64,000 nucleotides of DNA from positions 1-64,000 of the forward strand of contig NZ_BOML01000084.1 of the NCBI RefSeq assembly GCF_016862175.1, written 5' to 3'. The notes beneath the pieces are model-generated. The model saw nothing but the letters and a program-made list of their open reading frames with translations. It was not told the DNA's origin and did not search any database. Shown in pieces: positions 33,078 through 41,198 of the stretch. Position numbers and translations under genes: made by a program. Origin of the DNA: Paractinoplanes durhamensis. Lineage in GTDB: Bacteria > Actinomycetota > Actinomycetes > Mycobacteriales > Micromonosporaceae. The first letter of the stretch is position 1, and each line of letters begins with the position of its first letter.

Positions 33078-35030
33078 TCAGGGCTGCCGGCTGAGGTAGG
33101 CCGAGGCGGAATGGGCGAGTCGCCAGGCGGTCAGGTCGCCGGCCGGCATCGGTCGCGCGAAGTAGTAGCCCTGGGCGTTGTCACAGCCGAGCACCGACAG
33201 CGCGGCCACCTGGGCTTCGGTCTCGACGCCCTCGGCGGTGACCGTGAGCCCGAGGTTGTGGCCGAGGTCGACCGCGGCCCGCACGAGGGTGGCGTCGTTG
33301 TGGTCGGTGTCCATGGTGCCGACGAAGGTACGGTCGATCTTGAGTTCGCTGACCGGCAGCTGTTTGAGGTAGGCCATCGATGAGTAGCCGGTGCCGAAGT
33401 CGTCGATGGAGAGCTGTATTCCGAGCGCCTTCAGCTGGTGCAGCGTGGCGAGGGCCATCTCCGGATCGGCCATGACGGCTGTCTCGGTGACCTCGAGGTG
33501 GAGCAGGTCGGCGGGGAGGTCGAGCTGTCGAAGCTGGTCGGCGACCTGATTGATCAGGCCGGGGTCGAGCAGGCATCGGGGGGACAGGTTCACCGCGACC
33601 GGCAGGGGAGTGCCGGCGATCTTCCATTCGTGGGCCTGTCGGACGGCCATTTGCAGAGCCCGCAGGGTGAACGGATTGATCAGACCGGTGTTCTCGGCGA
33701 CCGGGATGAAGTCGGCCGGTGAGACCATCCCGCGGTCCGGGTGTTTCCAGCGGATCAGTGCCTCGACCCCGCGGACGTGGCCGGTCGCCAGATCGATCTT
33801 TGGTTGGTAGTGAAGGCTGAGTTGATCCTCGGCGTCCATGGCGCGGCGCAGATCACCGAGCAGCAGCAGATGAGCCGCGCCGTCGGTGTTCATCGCCTCT
33901 TGGTAAAGCATCGCGCCGGTCTTGACTTTCTTCGCGGCGTACATCGCAGTCTCGGCGTTGCGCAACAGGGCGTCCGCGGTGGTCCCGTGCTGAGGCGAGA
34001 GAGCGATACCGACGCTGGCCTCGACGTCGACGGCTACCTCTTCGATCACGAAACTGCGGTTCATATCAATGATCAGCCGGTTGGCCAAGGCAACTCCCTC
34101 GCTCTCGGAGGTGCCGGGCAGCAGCACGGCGAACTCGTCGCCGCTGAGATGAGCAACCAGGTCGACGCTCCGGACGATGGCCCGGGCCCGCTCGGCGAGC
34201 TGTCGCAGTAACTTGTCACCGCTGGCGTGCCCGAGGGTGTCATTCACCTCCCGGAACCGGTCGAGGTCAAGGATGATCACCGCGGTGCTGGTGTTTTCCG
34301 GCGCTTGGTGCATTGCCTCCTGCAGGCGTTCGACGAGAAGCGTCCGGTTCGGCAGGCCGGTCAGTGAATCGTGGGTGGCCCGATGCCGGCTTTCCGCTGC
34401 CTGCCGCAGGAGGGTTCGCTGATAGCCACTCGCCACGATGAGGAAACCGGCGACCAGGGCGAGCCCGACAGCGAATCCGGCGACCGTCGTCACGAAAACG
34501 CCGTTCTCGATCTGCTGCAGTCGGTTCAGCGCGTCGTCGGCTGCCTTCGTGTGCCGGGCGCTGGCTGTCGTGATCACGTCGCTGATTCGGCTGAACGCAG
34601 GATCGGTCTGGGTGTCGTCGATGAGGCGGACCGCCGCTTGATCGCCGGCATCGACGGCGTCGAACATTCGCGTCACCGAGGCCAGGTACGCGGCGTGGTC
34701 GGCCAACAGTTGGGTGGCGAGGCGATCGTCAGTGGTGGTGCCGAGAACAGCGACTGCGGCGAGTGCATCCTCGAGCTCGTTGCCGGCCTGTGCGTGCTCG
34801 TTGCGGGTAGCCGGTTCCGGCTCCAAGCGATAGAGACGCTCCAGTGATTCCTCGGCGGCTACTGCGCTTTCGGCGGAGTGGTAGGCCTCGGACAGTGCGA
34901 TGGAATCGTCTGACGTTGCCGCTGCACTTCGTGTTACCGCGGCGCCCACCACGCTCAACGCGGTTAGGGCGAGCAGCACTGCGGCCAGCGCGGTCACCGC
35001 AACGCGTCGGCCCCGCTGAGAACGCTCCAT
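33078..35030 (-). CDS. Membrane GGDEF-EAL (cyclic di-GMP) protein
   Basis: The 650-residue protein has an N-terminal membrane helix (VAVTALAAVLLALTALSVVG), an extracytoplasmic helical sensor region to about 180, a second helix (FVTTVAGFAVGLALVAGFLIVA), then a GGDEF domain with HDSLTGLPNR and the variant signature SGDEF, and a complete EAL domain (VEALIRW, LEVTE, DDFGTGYSS, KIDRTF, AEGVET). The SGDEF variant is often still active as a cyclase; the EAL motifs look competent for c-di-GMP hydrolysis. GAGGAG precedes the ATG at 35030. The downstream ATPase/STAS pair is 61 bp away on the same strand. Confidence 0.92.
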   Translation of the reverse strand: MERSQRGRRVAVTALAAVLLALTALSVVGAAVTRSAAATSDDSIALSEAYHSAESAVAAEESLERLYRLEPEPATRNEHAQAGNELEDALAAVAVLGTTTDDRLATQLLADHAAYLASVTRMFDAVDAGDQAAVRLIDDTQTDPAFSRISDVITTASARHTKAADDALNRLQQIENGVFVTTVAGFAVGLALVAGFLIVASGYQRTLLRQAAESRHRATHDSLTGLPNRTLLVERLQEAMHQAPENTSTAVIILDLDRFREVNDTLGHASGDKLLRQLAERARAIVRSVDLVAHLSGDEFAVLLPGTSESEGVALANRLIIDMNRSFVIEEVAVDVEASVGIALSPQHGTTADALLRNAETAMYAAKKVKTGAMLYQEAMNTDGAAHLLLLGDLRRAMDAEDQLSLHYQPKIDLATGHVRGVEALIRWKHPDRGMVSPADFIPVAENTGLINPFTLRALQMAVRQAHEWKIAGTPLPVAVNLSPRCLLDPGLINQVADQLRQLDLPADLLHLEVTETAVMADPEMALATLHQLKALGIQLSIDDFGTGYSSMAYLKQLPVSELKIDRTFVGTMDTDHNDATLVRAAVDLGHNLGLTVTAEGVETEAQVAALSVLGCDNAQGYYFARPMPAGDLTAWRLAHSASAYLSRQP

Positions 35031-35341
35031 CCCTTACTCCTCGGCTCGCCGGCGCCTGGTGGGACCGATGCCCGTGGAGATCTGCCGCCTCTGGAACGGA
35101 CATTACGATGCGCCGGTTGCGCAGCGCCAAAATTTCTATTTCTGGTCCGCGGGCATCGGTCGCGTCAGTCTCGCTGCAGTGCGGATCGCCGTGCCTCTAC
35201 CGGGACTCGAAAGTGCTGCCACGAGAGGAGTGCCCGCGGTGCCGCACATGGTGTCCGGCTTTGGGCCGCTCGACGGAATGACTATTACCGCGACTTTACT
35301 TTGTTGGAAATTTAGTCTATAGCGATATTTGAGGAGTCGCG
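35031..35341. other. AT-richer intergenic stretch upstream of the GGDEF-EAL gene
   Basis: This 311-base stretch separates divergent genes and is visibly richer in A/T than its surroundings. It holds one open frame (35059-35322, 87 codons), but with no recognisable domain and no clear ribosome-binding site. It probably contains the promoter of the GGDEF-EAL gene at its left end and that of the small ORF at its right end (a run of ATTTAGTCTATAGCG near 35307). Confidence 0.45.
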
Positions 35342-35512
35342 ATGAAGTCCGGGTCGTGCTCAAGAATGCAGCGCATATCGAGTATGCGGCCGACTCTTGC
35401 TCGGCAAAAGGGTGGTGGGTCTTTCGCTGTTGCGGCAATTCATGGGCGGTCGGCGTCGTGTGATAACAATTCTTCGATAGCGGGTGGTCGCGCGAAATCT
35501 CGACGATGGTGA
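35342..35512 (+). CDS. Small hypothetical protein (56 aa) translationally coupled to a STAS gene
   Basis: An ATG at 35342 is preceded by GAGGAG at five bases, one of the best ribosome-binding sites in the window. The frame runs 56 codons to a TGA at 35510-35512 whose last base starts the ATG of the STAS gene (TGATG). The peptide is basic, Ser/Gly-rich, with no predicted membrane helix and no family I recognise. It may be a real small protein or a leader that couples translation of the STAS gene. Confidence 0.5.
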   Translation: MKSGSCSRMQRISSMRPTLARQKGGGSFAVAAIHGRSASCDNNSSIAGGRAKSRRW

Positions 35513-35877
35513 TGGGCCCGCAGGGCTGCGAGGAATGGAAATTCGGCAATCTCGTGGTGAAGATCAGAATGATGCCGAATCCAGGCGATCGCATTCTGGT
35601 CATAGCGGTGAGCGGTGAGATCGACATAGCGAATGCCGCATTTTTGAGCCGCTGGTTCTTCCGAGTTGTCGGTGTGACCCATGTCGCTCAGGTCGATATT
35701 GACGTTTCGGATGTCGATTTCTGTGACCTGGAGGGTGTTCGTGCTCTCTTTTCCGTGTATGTTTTGGCGGGCGCTCGCGGCATCGAATGCCAAATCGTCA
35801 ATCCGCGCCCACATATCGCATGGCTGCTCGACGTCGCAGATGCGGGAGCACTCATCGATCGGCGCCCTGGCGGCTGA
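35512..35877 (+). CDS. STAS-domain protein without the usual phosphorylatable serine
   Basis: The protein of about 121 residues has the STAS fold pattern: DRILVIAVSGEIDIANAAF, VDIDVSDVDFCDLEGVRALF and a C-terminal LLDVADAGALID. At the loop where anti-sigma antagonists carry D-S/T-x-G it reads D-L-E-G, so it lacks the phosphoacceptor. It may be an unregulated antagonist or a sensor domain. The ATG at 35512 overlaps the preceding small ORF stop; an ATG at 35506 in the same frame is an alternative. Confidence 0.78.
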   Translation: MGPQGCEEWKFGNLVVKIRMMPNPGDRILVIAVSGEIDIANAAFLSRWFFRVVGVTHVAQVDIDVSDVDFCDLEGVRALFSVYVLAGARGIECQIVNPRPHIAWLLDVADAGALIDRRPGG

Positions 35878-36030
35878 CCGGCGGTTGTGGAACAACCTGC
35901 AGTAGCAGCAGGTCAGCTATGCCGGCGATCATCGGTAGGGGCCTACGGCACCTGGCGGGGTTTCGTGCTCCTCTGCCCAGGTACGTGACACCAGCGGGAT
36001 CATGGACCTAACCGCAACGAGGGAACTTCA

Positions 36031-36765
36031 ATGAGCCAGGACGAACACACGGGACCGGCCGCGCAGCATGCGGACGAGCCTCATTCGGGAGCCCTGCCCG
36101 GCCGGCTCAACCGCTTGCGAGCGGGGGTGCTGGGCGCCAATGACGGCATCGTGTCGACAGCGGGTCTGGTGGTTGGCGTGGCTGGGGCAAGTGCAGGCTC
36201 CGGCGCGATCTTCGCCGCGGGCGTTGCCGGGTTGGTTTCCGGTGCGGTGTCGATGGCGTTGGGGGAGTATGTCTCGGTCAGCAGTCAGCGGGACACCGAG
36301 CGTGCGTTGCTGGCCAAGGAGCGTATCGAACTCGCTGAGTTGCCCGATGAGGAGCTCGATGAGCTGACGGCGCTCTATCGGGCCAAGGGCCTCTCCGCAC
36401 CGACCGCGCGGCTGGTGGCTGAGGAGCTGACCGCGGCGGACGCCTTCGCAGCACACGCGGACATCGAACTGCACATCGATCCGCACGCGTTGGCGAATCC
36501 GTGGCATGCGGCGGTGGCGTCAGCGGTTGCTTTCACGCTCGGGTCACTCCTTCCGCTGGTTGCGATTCTGTTGCCGCCGCCGGGCGTACGCGTGGGGGTG
36601 ACGTTTGTTGTTGTTCTTCTGGCGCTTGCGTTGACCGGTGCGGTGAGCGCGCGGCTGGGATCGGCCGGCGTCGGGCGGGCGATGGTCCGGCTCGTCGGTG
36701 GCGGCGCGCTGGCCATGGCGGTCACCTTCGGGATCGGCCAGGCGGTCGGCGTCGCCACGGGCTGA
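36031..36765 (+). CDS. VIT1/CCC1-family metal transporter
   Basis: The 244-residue protein has the family core RLRAGVLGANDGIVSTAGLVVGVAGA, a hydrophilic helical insert with ERALLAKERIELAELPDEE and three C-terminal membrane spans. VIT1/CCC1 proteins export or store Fe2+ and Mn2+. GAGGGA precedes the ATG at 36031 by seven bases. It stands alone, converging with the hybrid kinase gene (32 bp between stops). Confidence 0.9.
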   Translation: MSQDEHTGPAAQHADEPHSGALPGRLNRLRAGVLGANDGIVSTAGLVVGVAGASAGSGAIFAAGVAGLVSGAVSMALGEYVSVSSQRDTERALLAKERIELAELPDEELDELTALYRAKGLSAPTARLVAEELTAADAFAAHADIELHIDPHALANPWHAAVASAVAFTLGSLLPLVAILLPPPGVRVGVTFVVVLLALALTGAVSARLGSAGVGRAMVRLVGGGALAMAVTFGIGQAVGVATG

Positions 36766-36797
36766 TCGCGGTGCCGGCGATCATCTCGGCGGGCTCT

Positions 36798-38786
36798 TCA
36801 ACGATGCTTCAGAGCATCGACGATGTGGGACAGCAACTCGGCTCGCGTGAACGGCTTGGTGATCAGAATGGTGTCCGGGTCGAGGGTGCCTTCGCCGTTG
36901 ATGAACGGCTGGGCGTAGCCGGACATGTATGCCACGCGTACGCTCGGCCGACTCGCAGTTATGCGTTCGGCAAGCTCTCGTCCGTGCAGAAACGGCATGA
37001 TCACGTCGGTGAGCAGCAGGTCGATGTGATCGTTGAAGTCTTCGGCTACCTTGATCGCCTCCGGGCCGTTTCCGGCCGTCAGCACCTGGTAGCCGTTCCG
37101 AGTGAGGATTCGTTGCGTCACGTCGCGCAGCGCTTCCTCGTCCTCCACCAGAAGGATGGTTGCCGGGCCATGTTGCTGCACGGAGGGCGATGCCGGCTTG
37201 TCGAGCACGGCCGGGGTTTCGTTGGTGGCTGGGAACAGCATCACGAAGGCGGTGCCCGCGCCGGGTGCGGAGTTGATGGTGACGAAACCGCTGGCCTGGG
37301 TGACGATGCCGTAGACGGTGGCCAGGCCAAGCCCGGTCCCCTCACCCGCTGCTTTGGTGGTGAAGAAGGGCTCGAAGACGCGATCGAGGACATCAGCCGG
37401 AATGCCCGTCCCGGTGTCGGCAACGCGAACGCGAACGTACCGGCCCGGCGGTGGAGCCGGACGTGACAGTGGATCAGCAGCCGTGGTCACTTCGTGGTCG
37501 GTCGTGTGTATGGACAGGGTTCCCCCGTCCGGCATGGCGTCACGCGCGTTCACCGCCAAGTTCATCAGAACCTGCTCGACCTGTCCCGGGTCGGCCAGCA
37601 CGGGACGCATTCCTTCATCGAGCTCGACGTGAAGCTGGATGTGCTCGCCGAGGGCACGTCGCAGGAGCTGCTCGACTTCCCGGATGACGCCGTTGAGATC
37701 CAGAACACGGGGCCGGATGACTTCTCGGCGACCGAATGCCAGGAGCTGGTGGGTCAGCTCGGTCGCACGGTTGCCGGCCCGTAACACCTGTTGCAGGTCG
37801 GCGGCGGCCTGGGCCCACGGCCCGCGCGTGTCGGCTCCGGCCGCGTCCTGCACCTGCTCGGCTACGAAACTGGTGTAGTTCAGCATCACCGCGAGCAGGT
37901 TGTTGAAGTCATGGGCTACTCCACCCGCCAGTTGGCCCAGGCTCTCCAGTCTTCGGGACTGGTGCAACTGAGCCTCCAGCCTTTCCCGTTCGGCGACGGC
38001 AGCGAGCCGTTGAGCCTCGGCTTCGAGGCGAAGGCGTTGAGCTTGTGCCTCCACCCGTTCGGTCACATCCCGGATGGCGGCCGAAACGATCAACCCGTCT
38101 TCGGTTTCCAGCGCCGAGAGACTGACCTCGGCCGGAAACTCCGAGCCGTCCTTGCGCCGGGCACGCAACGGGCTGCCCGCTCCCATCGGGCGCGGTTGCA
38201 GATCGGCGAAGTATCGGTTTCGCAGTTGTGGATGCCCGGCACGGACATCCTCCGGAACGAGCATCTCGATCTGTTGACCCATCAACTCGTCACGTCGGTA
38301 GCCGAACAACCGCTCGGTCTGAGCATTTACCAGGGTGATGCAGCCGTCCGCGGAGACCCCGACGATCGCATCAGGCGCCGCCTCCAGCAGCCCGCGGAAC
38401 TTCGCCTCCACTCGTACCCGCTCGCTGACGTCGCGTACCGCGGCGATGACGAGTGTTCTCGGGCCGGCGTCGACGGTGGAGAGCGAGATCTCGGCCGGGA
38501 ATTCGCTCCCGTCCTTGCGGCGTCCCGCCAGGGGTTCGCCGGCGCCCATCGGCCGAGGCCGGGGATCGGCCAGATAGTCCCGGCGATGCATCGGATGCAT
38601 CGGGCGCGAACTCTCGGGAATCAGAGTCTCGATGTGCTGGCCGAGCAGCTCGGCCTGGGTGTATCCGAACAGTACGACCGTTTGGGCGTTGACCAGGGCG
38701 ATTCGGCCATCGGTTCCCACTCCGATGATGGAGTCGGGCGCTGCCTCCAACAGGCCGATCAGTACCGCATCGGAAAGTTCACTCAT
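36798..38786 (-). CDS. Hybrid histidine kinase, PAS-PAS-HisKA-HATPase-REC
   Basis: The 662-residue protein has two tandem PAS domains that closely resemble each other (LLEAAPDSIIGV and LLEAAPDAIVGV; both followed by an RRKDGSEFPAEISL-type motif), a HisKA dimerisation helix with GVAHDFNN, the ATPase boxes NLAVNARDAMPDGG, DTGTGIPADVLDR and GTGLGLATVYG, and a C-terminal receiver domain with phosphoacceptor in LLLTDVIMP. There are no membrane helices, so sensing is cytoplasmic. GGAG lies five bases before the ATG at 38786. The near-identical PAS domains point to an internal duplication. Confidence 0.92.
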   Translation of the reverse strand: MSELSDAVLIGLLEAAPDSIIGVGTDGRIALVNAQTVVLFGYTQAELLGQHIETLIPESSRPMHPMHRRDYLADPRPRPMGAGEPLAGRRKDGSEFPAEISLSTVDAGPRTLVIAAVRDVSERVRVEAKFRGLLEAAPDAIVGVSADGCITLVNAQTERLFGYRRDELMGQQIEMLVPEDVRAGHPQLRNRYFADLQPRPMGAGSPLRARRKDGSEFPAEVSLSALETEDGLIVSAAIRDVTERVEAQAQRLRLEAEAQRLAAVAERERLEAQLHQSRRLESLGQLAGGVAHDFNNLLAVMLNYTSFVAEQVQDAAGADTRGPWAQAAADLQQVLRAGNRATELTHQLLAFGRREVIRPRVLDLNGVIREVEQLLRRALGEHIQLHVELDEGMRPVLADPGQVEQVLMNLAVNARDAMPDGGTLSIHTTDHEVTTAADPLSRPAPPPGRYVRVRVADTGTGIPADVLDRVFEPFFTTKAAGEGTGLGLATVYGIVTQASGFVTINSAPGAGTAFVMLFPATNETPAVLDKPASPSVQQHGPATILLVEDEEALRDVTQRILTRNGYQVLTAGNGPEAIKVAEDFNDHIDLLLTDVIMPFLHGRELAERITASRPSVRVAYMSGYAQPFINGEGTLDPDTILITKPFTRAELLSHIVDALKHR

Positions 38787-39010
38787 CGAAACTCCAGTCA
38801 CTTCCCTGACCCACGGCGAAACTTGGTTGACGCGTCGAGAGGGCTGGGCCGTTCGCTCGGGAACAACTGTTTCTGGGTCGCGATGGCGGCTTAAGGCCAT
38901 CCTCCTCCGAAAGCAGTGTGCGGTTTCTGGTATCGACAAATGCACGCGCACGGGCGAGGGACTCCACCGCGGAGCCAGTGCAGAAGCGGGCTCCGGCCCG
39001 CCGGGCGCGG

Positions 39011-40078
39011 TCAGGCGTTGGCAGCCAGGAACCCGGCCACCTGGACGGTGACGGTCTCTGCTTCCTGTGCGGCCTTCGCCAGGTTGCGGGCGATCTCGTG
39101 GTTGGTGACGGTCTGTTCCTCGACGGCGGCCGCGACGGCGTTCTGACTGTCCTTGACGGTGTCGACGATGTCGGCGATCTTGGTCATTTCCTCGGCTGCG
39201 GCGCGGCTGAGTGCTTGGACGTCGTCGATAAGGTCGCCGATCGACTTGGTGGCGTTCTGCGTGGCGCTGGACAGATCCTTGACTTCTCCGGCGACCACGG
39301 CGAAACCCTTACCCGCCTCTCCGGCCCGGGCCGCCTCGATGGTGGCGTTGAGAGCCAGGAGGTTGGTCTGGCGGGCGATCTGGGAGATGGTGTTCACTAC
39401 TTCGCTGATGCGGGCCGAAGCCTCACCGAGTTGACCCATCGTGGCGGTCGCGGTCTCGACGACGGAGACCGCGTTCGCGATGACTCCGGCGGACTCGCTG
39501 CCGTTGCGTGCGATCTCGGTGACCGTTGTCGACATTTCTTCCATCGCGGTGGCGACGGATTGCAGCGAGGTACTGACGTCTTTGGTCAGACCGACCGTCT
39601 CGCCCAGCCGTCCGATCACCGCGCGTGCGCGTTCCTGAGCGGCGACCTTTTCGGAGACCTCATCCCAAGCCACCACATAGCCGGTGACCGATCCGTCTGT
39701 TGTTTGTATGCGATTGATATGGGCTTCAAGGGTGATCGAACCGAAGGTGAACTGGGCGCTATGGGGAACGAAGCCGGGAGAATGCAGAATGCTTTCGATC
39801 CGGGCCGGGTCCTTGTGGAATCGATGGATACTGCCGCCGAGTATGTTCGCGAGGCTGACGCCGAATACTCGCTGAATCTCCGGCCCCACGACCTGCAGAG
39901 TCTGAGCGGCCTTAGGGTTCATGTAGACGATGTCGAGCGCCGCGTCGGCAACAAAGACGTTCGCTTGGACGCTGTCCAGAACTTGGTCAGACGTAATGCC
40001 CGAACCGATGTCATGTGCGGGGTGCAATGCGGCCGGACGACTACGTGCCGATCTCCCTACGGTCTTCAGATGCACCAT
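39011..40078 (-). CDS. Soluble PAS-MCP (methyl-accepting chemotaxis-like) protein
   Basis: The 355-residue protein has an N-terminal PAS domain (QVLDSVQANVFVADAALDIVYMN) and a C-terminal MCP signalling hairpin with the conserved tip INTISQIARQTNLLALNATIEAARAGE-type sequence, GKGFAVVAGEV and LA-SA. No transmembrane helix is present, so it is a cytoplasmic receptor. No che genes are nearby, so it may signal outside chemotaxis. GAGAGG precedes the ATG at 40078 by six bases. A 224-bp gap separates its stop from the kinase start and holds only a weak hairpin (38882-38901). Confidence 0.9.
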   Translation of the reverse strand: MVHLKTVGRSARSRPAALHPAHDIGSGITSDQVLDSVQANVFVADAALDIVYMNPKAAQTLQVVGPEIQRVFGVSLANILGGSIHRFHKDPARIESILHSPGFVPHSAQFTFGSITLEAHINRIQTTDGSVTGYVVAWDEVSEKVAAQERARAVIGRLGETVGLTKDVSTSLQSVATAMEEMSTTVTEIARNGSESAGVIANAVSVVETATATMGQLGEASARISEVVNTISQIARQTNLLALNATIEAARAGEAGKGFAVVAGEVKDLSSATQNATKSIGDLIDDVQALSRAAAEEMTKIADIVDTVKDSQNAVAAAVEEQTVTNHEIARNLAKAAQEAETVTVQVAGFLAANA

Positions 40079-40249
40079 TGCAGACCTCTCGTCGGAGTCC
40101 GGACGGGTCGGCGCAAGCGGAGCGCACGGCCTCAGGATATGGCCGCCGTGGTTCCGAATTGAACAAACGCCCAATTTGCGATAGTCCCTGGTCAACCGGA
40201 TCAAACGACGTGCACCCCGTTCATGCAGGTTGGGCAGGGCGTCGTCCGG

Positions 40250-41023
40250 TCAAAGGCGGGTGACGTCGGTGCGGCGGTGGTCCGGCTTGAACGGCAGCGC
40301 GGTGACCGTGGCCCGGATTTCGCGCTGGGGGGTGCCGGGCCGGCCCCACAAGACGGTTACCTCGGTCCCGGGAGTGGCGTGGCCAGGGGCGATCACGCCG
40401 AGCGAGATCGTTGCGTGAACGTTGATGCTCATGGCGCGGCCGATGAAGTCATGCGCGGGGACGGCTTTGCGCGGGCCCCAGCCGAGTTCGCCGGGTTTGC
40501 GGAAGTAGTCGGTGAAGGCCGCTGGGACGAAGCTGCCGCCGATCGGGCGGTGCCGGAACTGCGTGGGTGCCCCGGGCGTGATGCCCGCGGCGGGCATGTA
40601 GTCCAACCCGTTGGTGGCGATGCCGGCCTCGATGTGCTGCACGGACTGCGATCCGAAGCCCAGCAGTCGGAGACCGAAGCCGGCGCCGGCCTCGGCGACC
40701 GCCGACCAGATGGTGCTGGCGTGCTCGGCGGCGCCATGCAGCTCGTATCCGAGCTCGCCGGAGATCCCGGTGCGCAGGACGCGGAGCGGAATGCCGGCGA
40801 GTTCGGCGTGGCGGCTGTGGTTGAAGGCGATGTCGCGCAGGCTCTGGCCGGTGGCCTTCTCGAGGACGTGCAGCGATTGCGGGCCTTGGACGCCGAAGAT
40901 GAACTGGTCGGGGCTGATGTCGCTGATCTCGGCGTTCCAGGTGCCCTTGCTGAATTGCCAGGCGAGCCAGTTGCCGCTGCCGGCGGTGTACAGGAACTCG
41001 TCCTCGCTGAGCCGGCAGAGCAC
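40250..41023 (-). pseudogene. Decayed GcvT/LigM-like methyltransferase paralogue
   Basis: The 257-codon frame aligns with the full-length paralogues at 41199 and 44239 but starts at their position near 105 (EGVLCRLSEDEFLYT against DGILARLGEQKYTLS). It also lacks about 80 residues between the DFIGR motif and the C-terminal APGHATPGTEVTVLWG segment. A stop (41054-41056) closes the frame upstream, and the only start is a GTG with no usable Shine-Dalgarno. The N-terminal folate-binding part is therefore missing and I call it a pseudogene, although the remaining frame is intact. Confidence 0.7.
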
Positions 41024-41061
41024 GCCTTCGGAGGCGGCGCTGCTGTCCTGAGGTCATGGTC

Positions 41062-41082
41062 CGGACCGTACCGTCCGGTACG
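41062..41082. promoter_or_regulatory. TetR-like operator, first copy of an inverted pair
   Basis: CGTACCG-TC-CGGTACG (41067-41082) is a palindrome with perfect 7-bp arms and a two-base centre. The surrounding 21 bases recur as a perfect inverted copy at 41144-41164, 61 bp away. The pair brackets the start region of the 41199 gene. A TetR regulator gene lies at 42546, the natural candidate to bind here. Confidence 0.7.
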
Positions 41083-41121
41083 CGGGGTGTTAAGGGTTTG
41101 TCATTCTTGAAATCTTGCAAG

Positions 41122-41139
41122 CTTAGGTTGTGACCTAAG
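41122..41139. promoter_or_regulatory. 18-bp palindrome between the two TetR-like operators
   Basis: CTTAGGT-TGTG-ACCTAAG has perfect 7-bp arms. An 8-bp palindrome CTTGCAAG (41114-41121) directly abuts it. The site lies in the promoter region 60-77 bp before the 41199 gene and is unlike the flanking operators, so a second regulator may act here. Confidence 0.55.
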
Positions 41140-41143
41140 TCGC

Positions 41144-41164
41144 CGTACCGGACGGTACGGTCCG
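41144..41164. promoter_or_regulatory. TetR-like operator, second copy of an inverted pair
   Basis: CGTACCG-GA-CGGTACG (41144-41159) repeats the 41062-41082 site in the opposite orientation, identical over 21 bases. It lies 35 bp before the methyltransferase ATG, a position where a bound repressor would block transcription. Confidence 0.7.
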
Positions 41165-41198
41165 TCCGTTAGCGCAGCTCCTGACGGAAGGAAGGCTG

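Noticed and set aside
34100..34200. GGDEF domain as certainly inactive because it reads SGDEF
   Set aside because: The first position of the signature tolerates S, A and other residues in active cyclases, so no inactivity claim is made.
35059..35322. 87-codon plus-strand frame before the small ORF
   Set aside because: It has no clear ribosome-binding site, domain or coupling, and it covers the divergent promoter region.
38882..38901. GATGGC/GCCATC hairpin in the gap before the MCP stop
   Set aside because: It has only six base pairs and an eight-base loop and is not placed directly after a gene; chance is likely.
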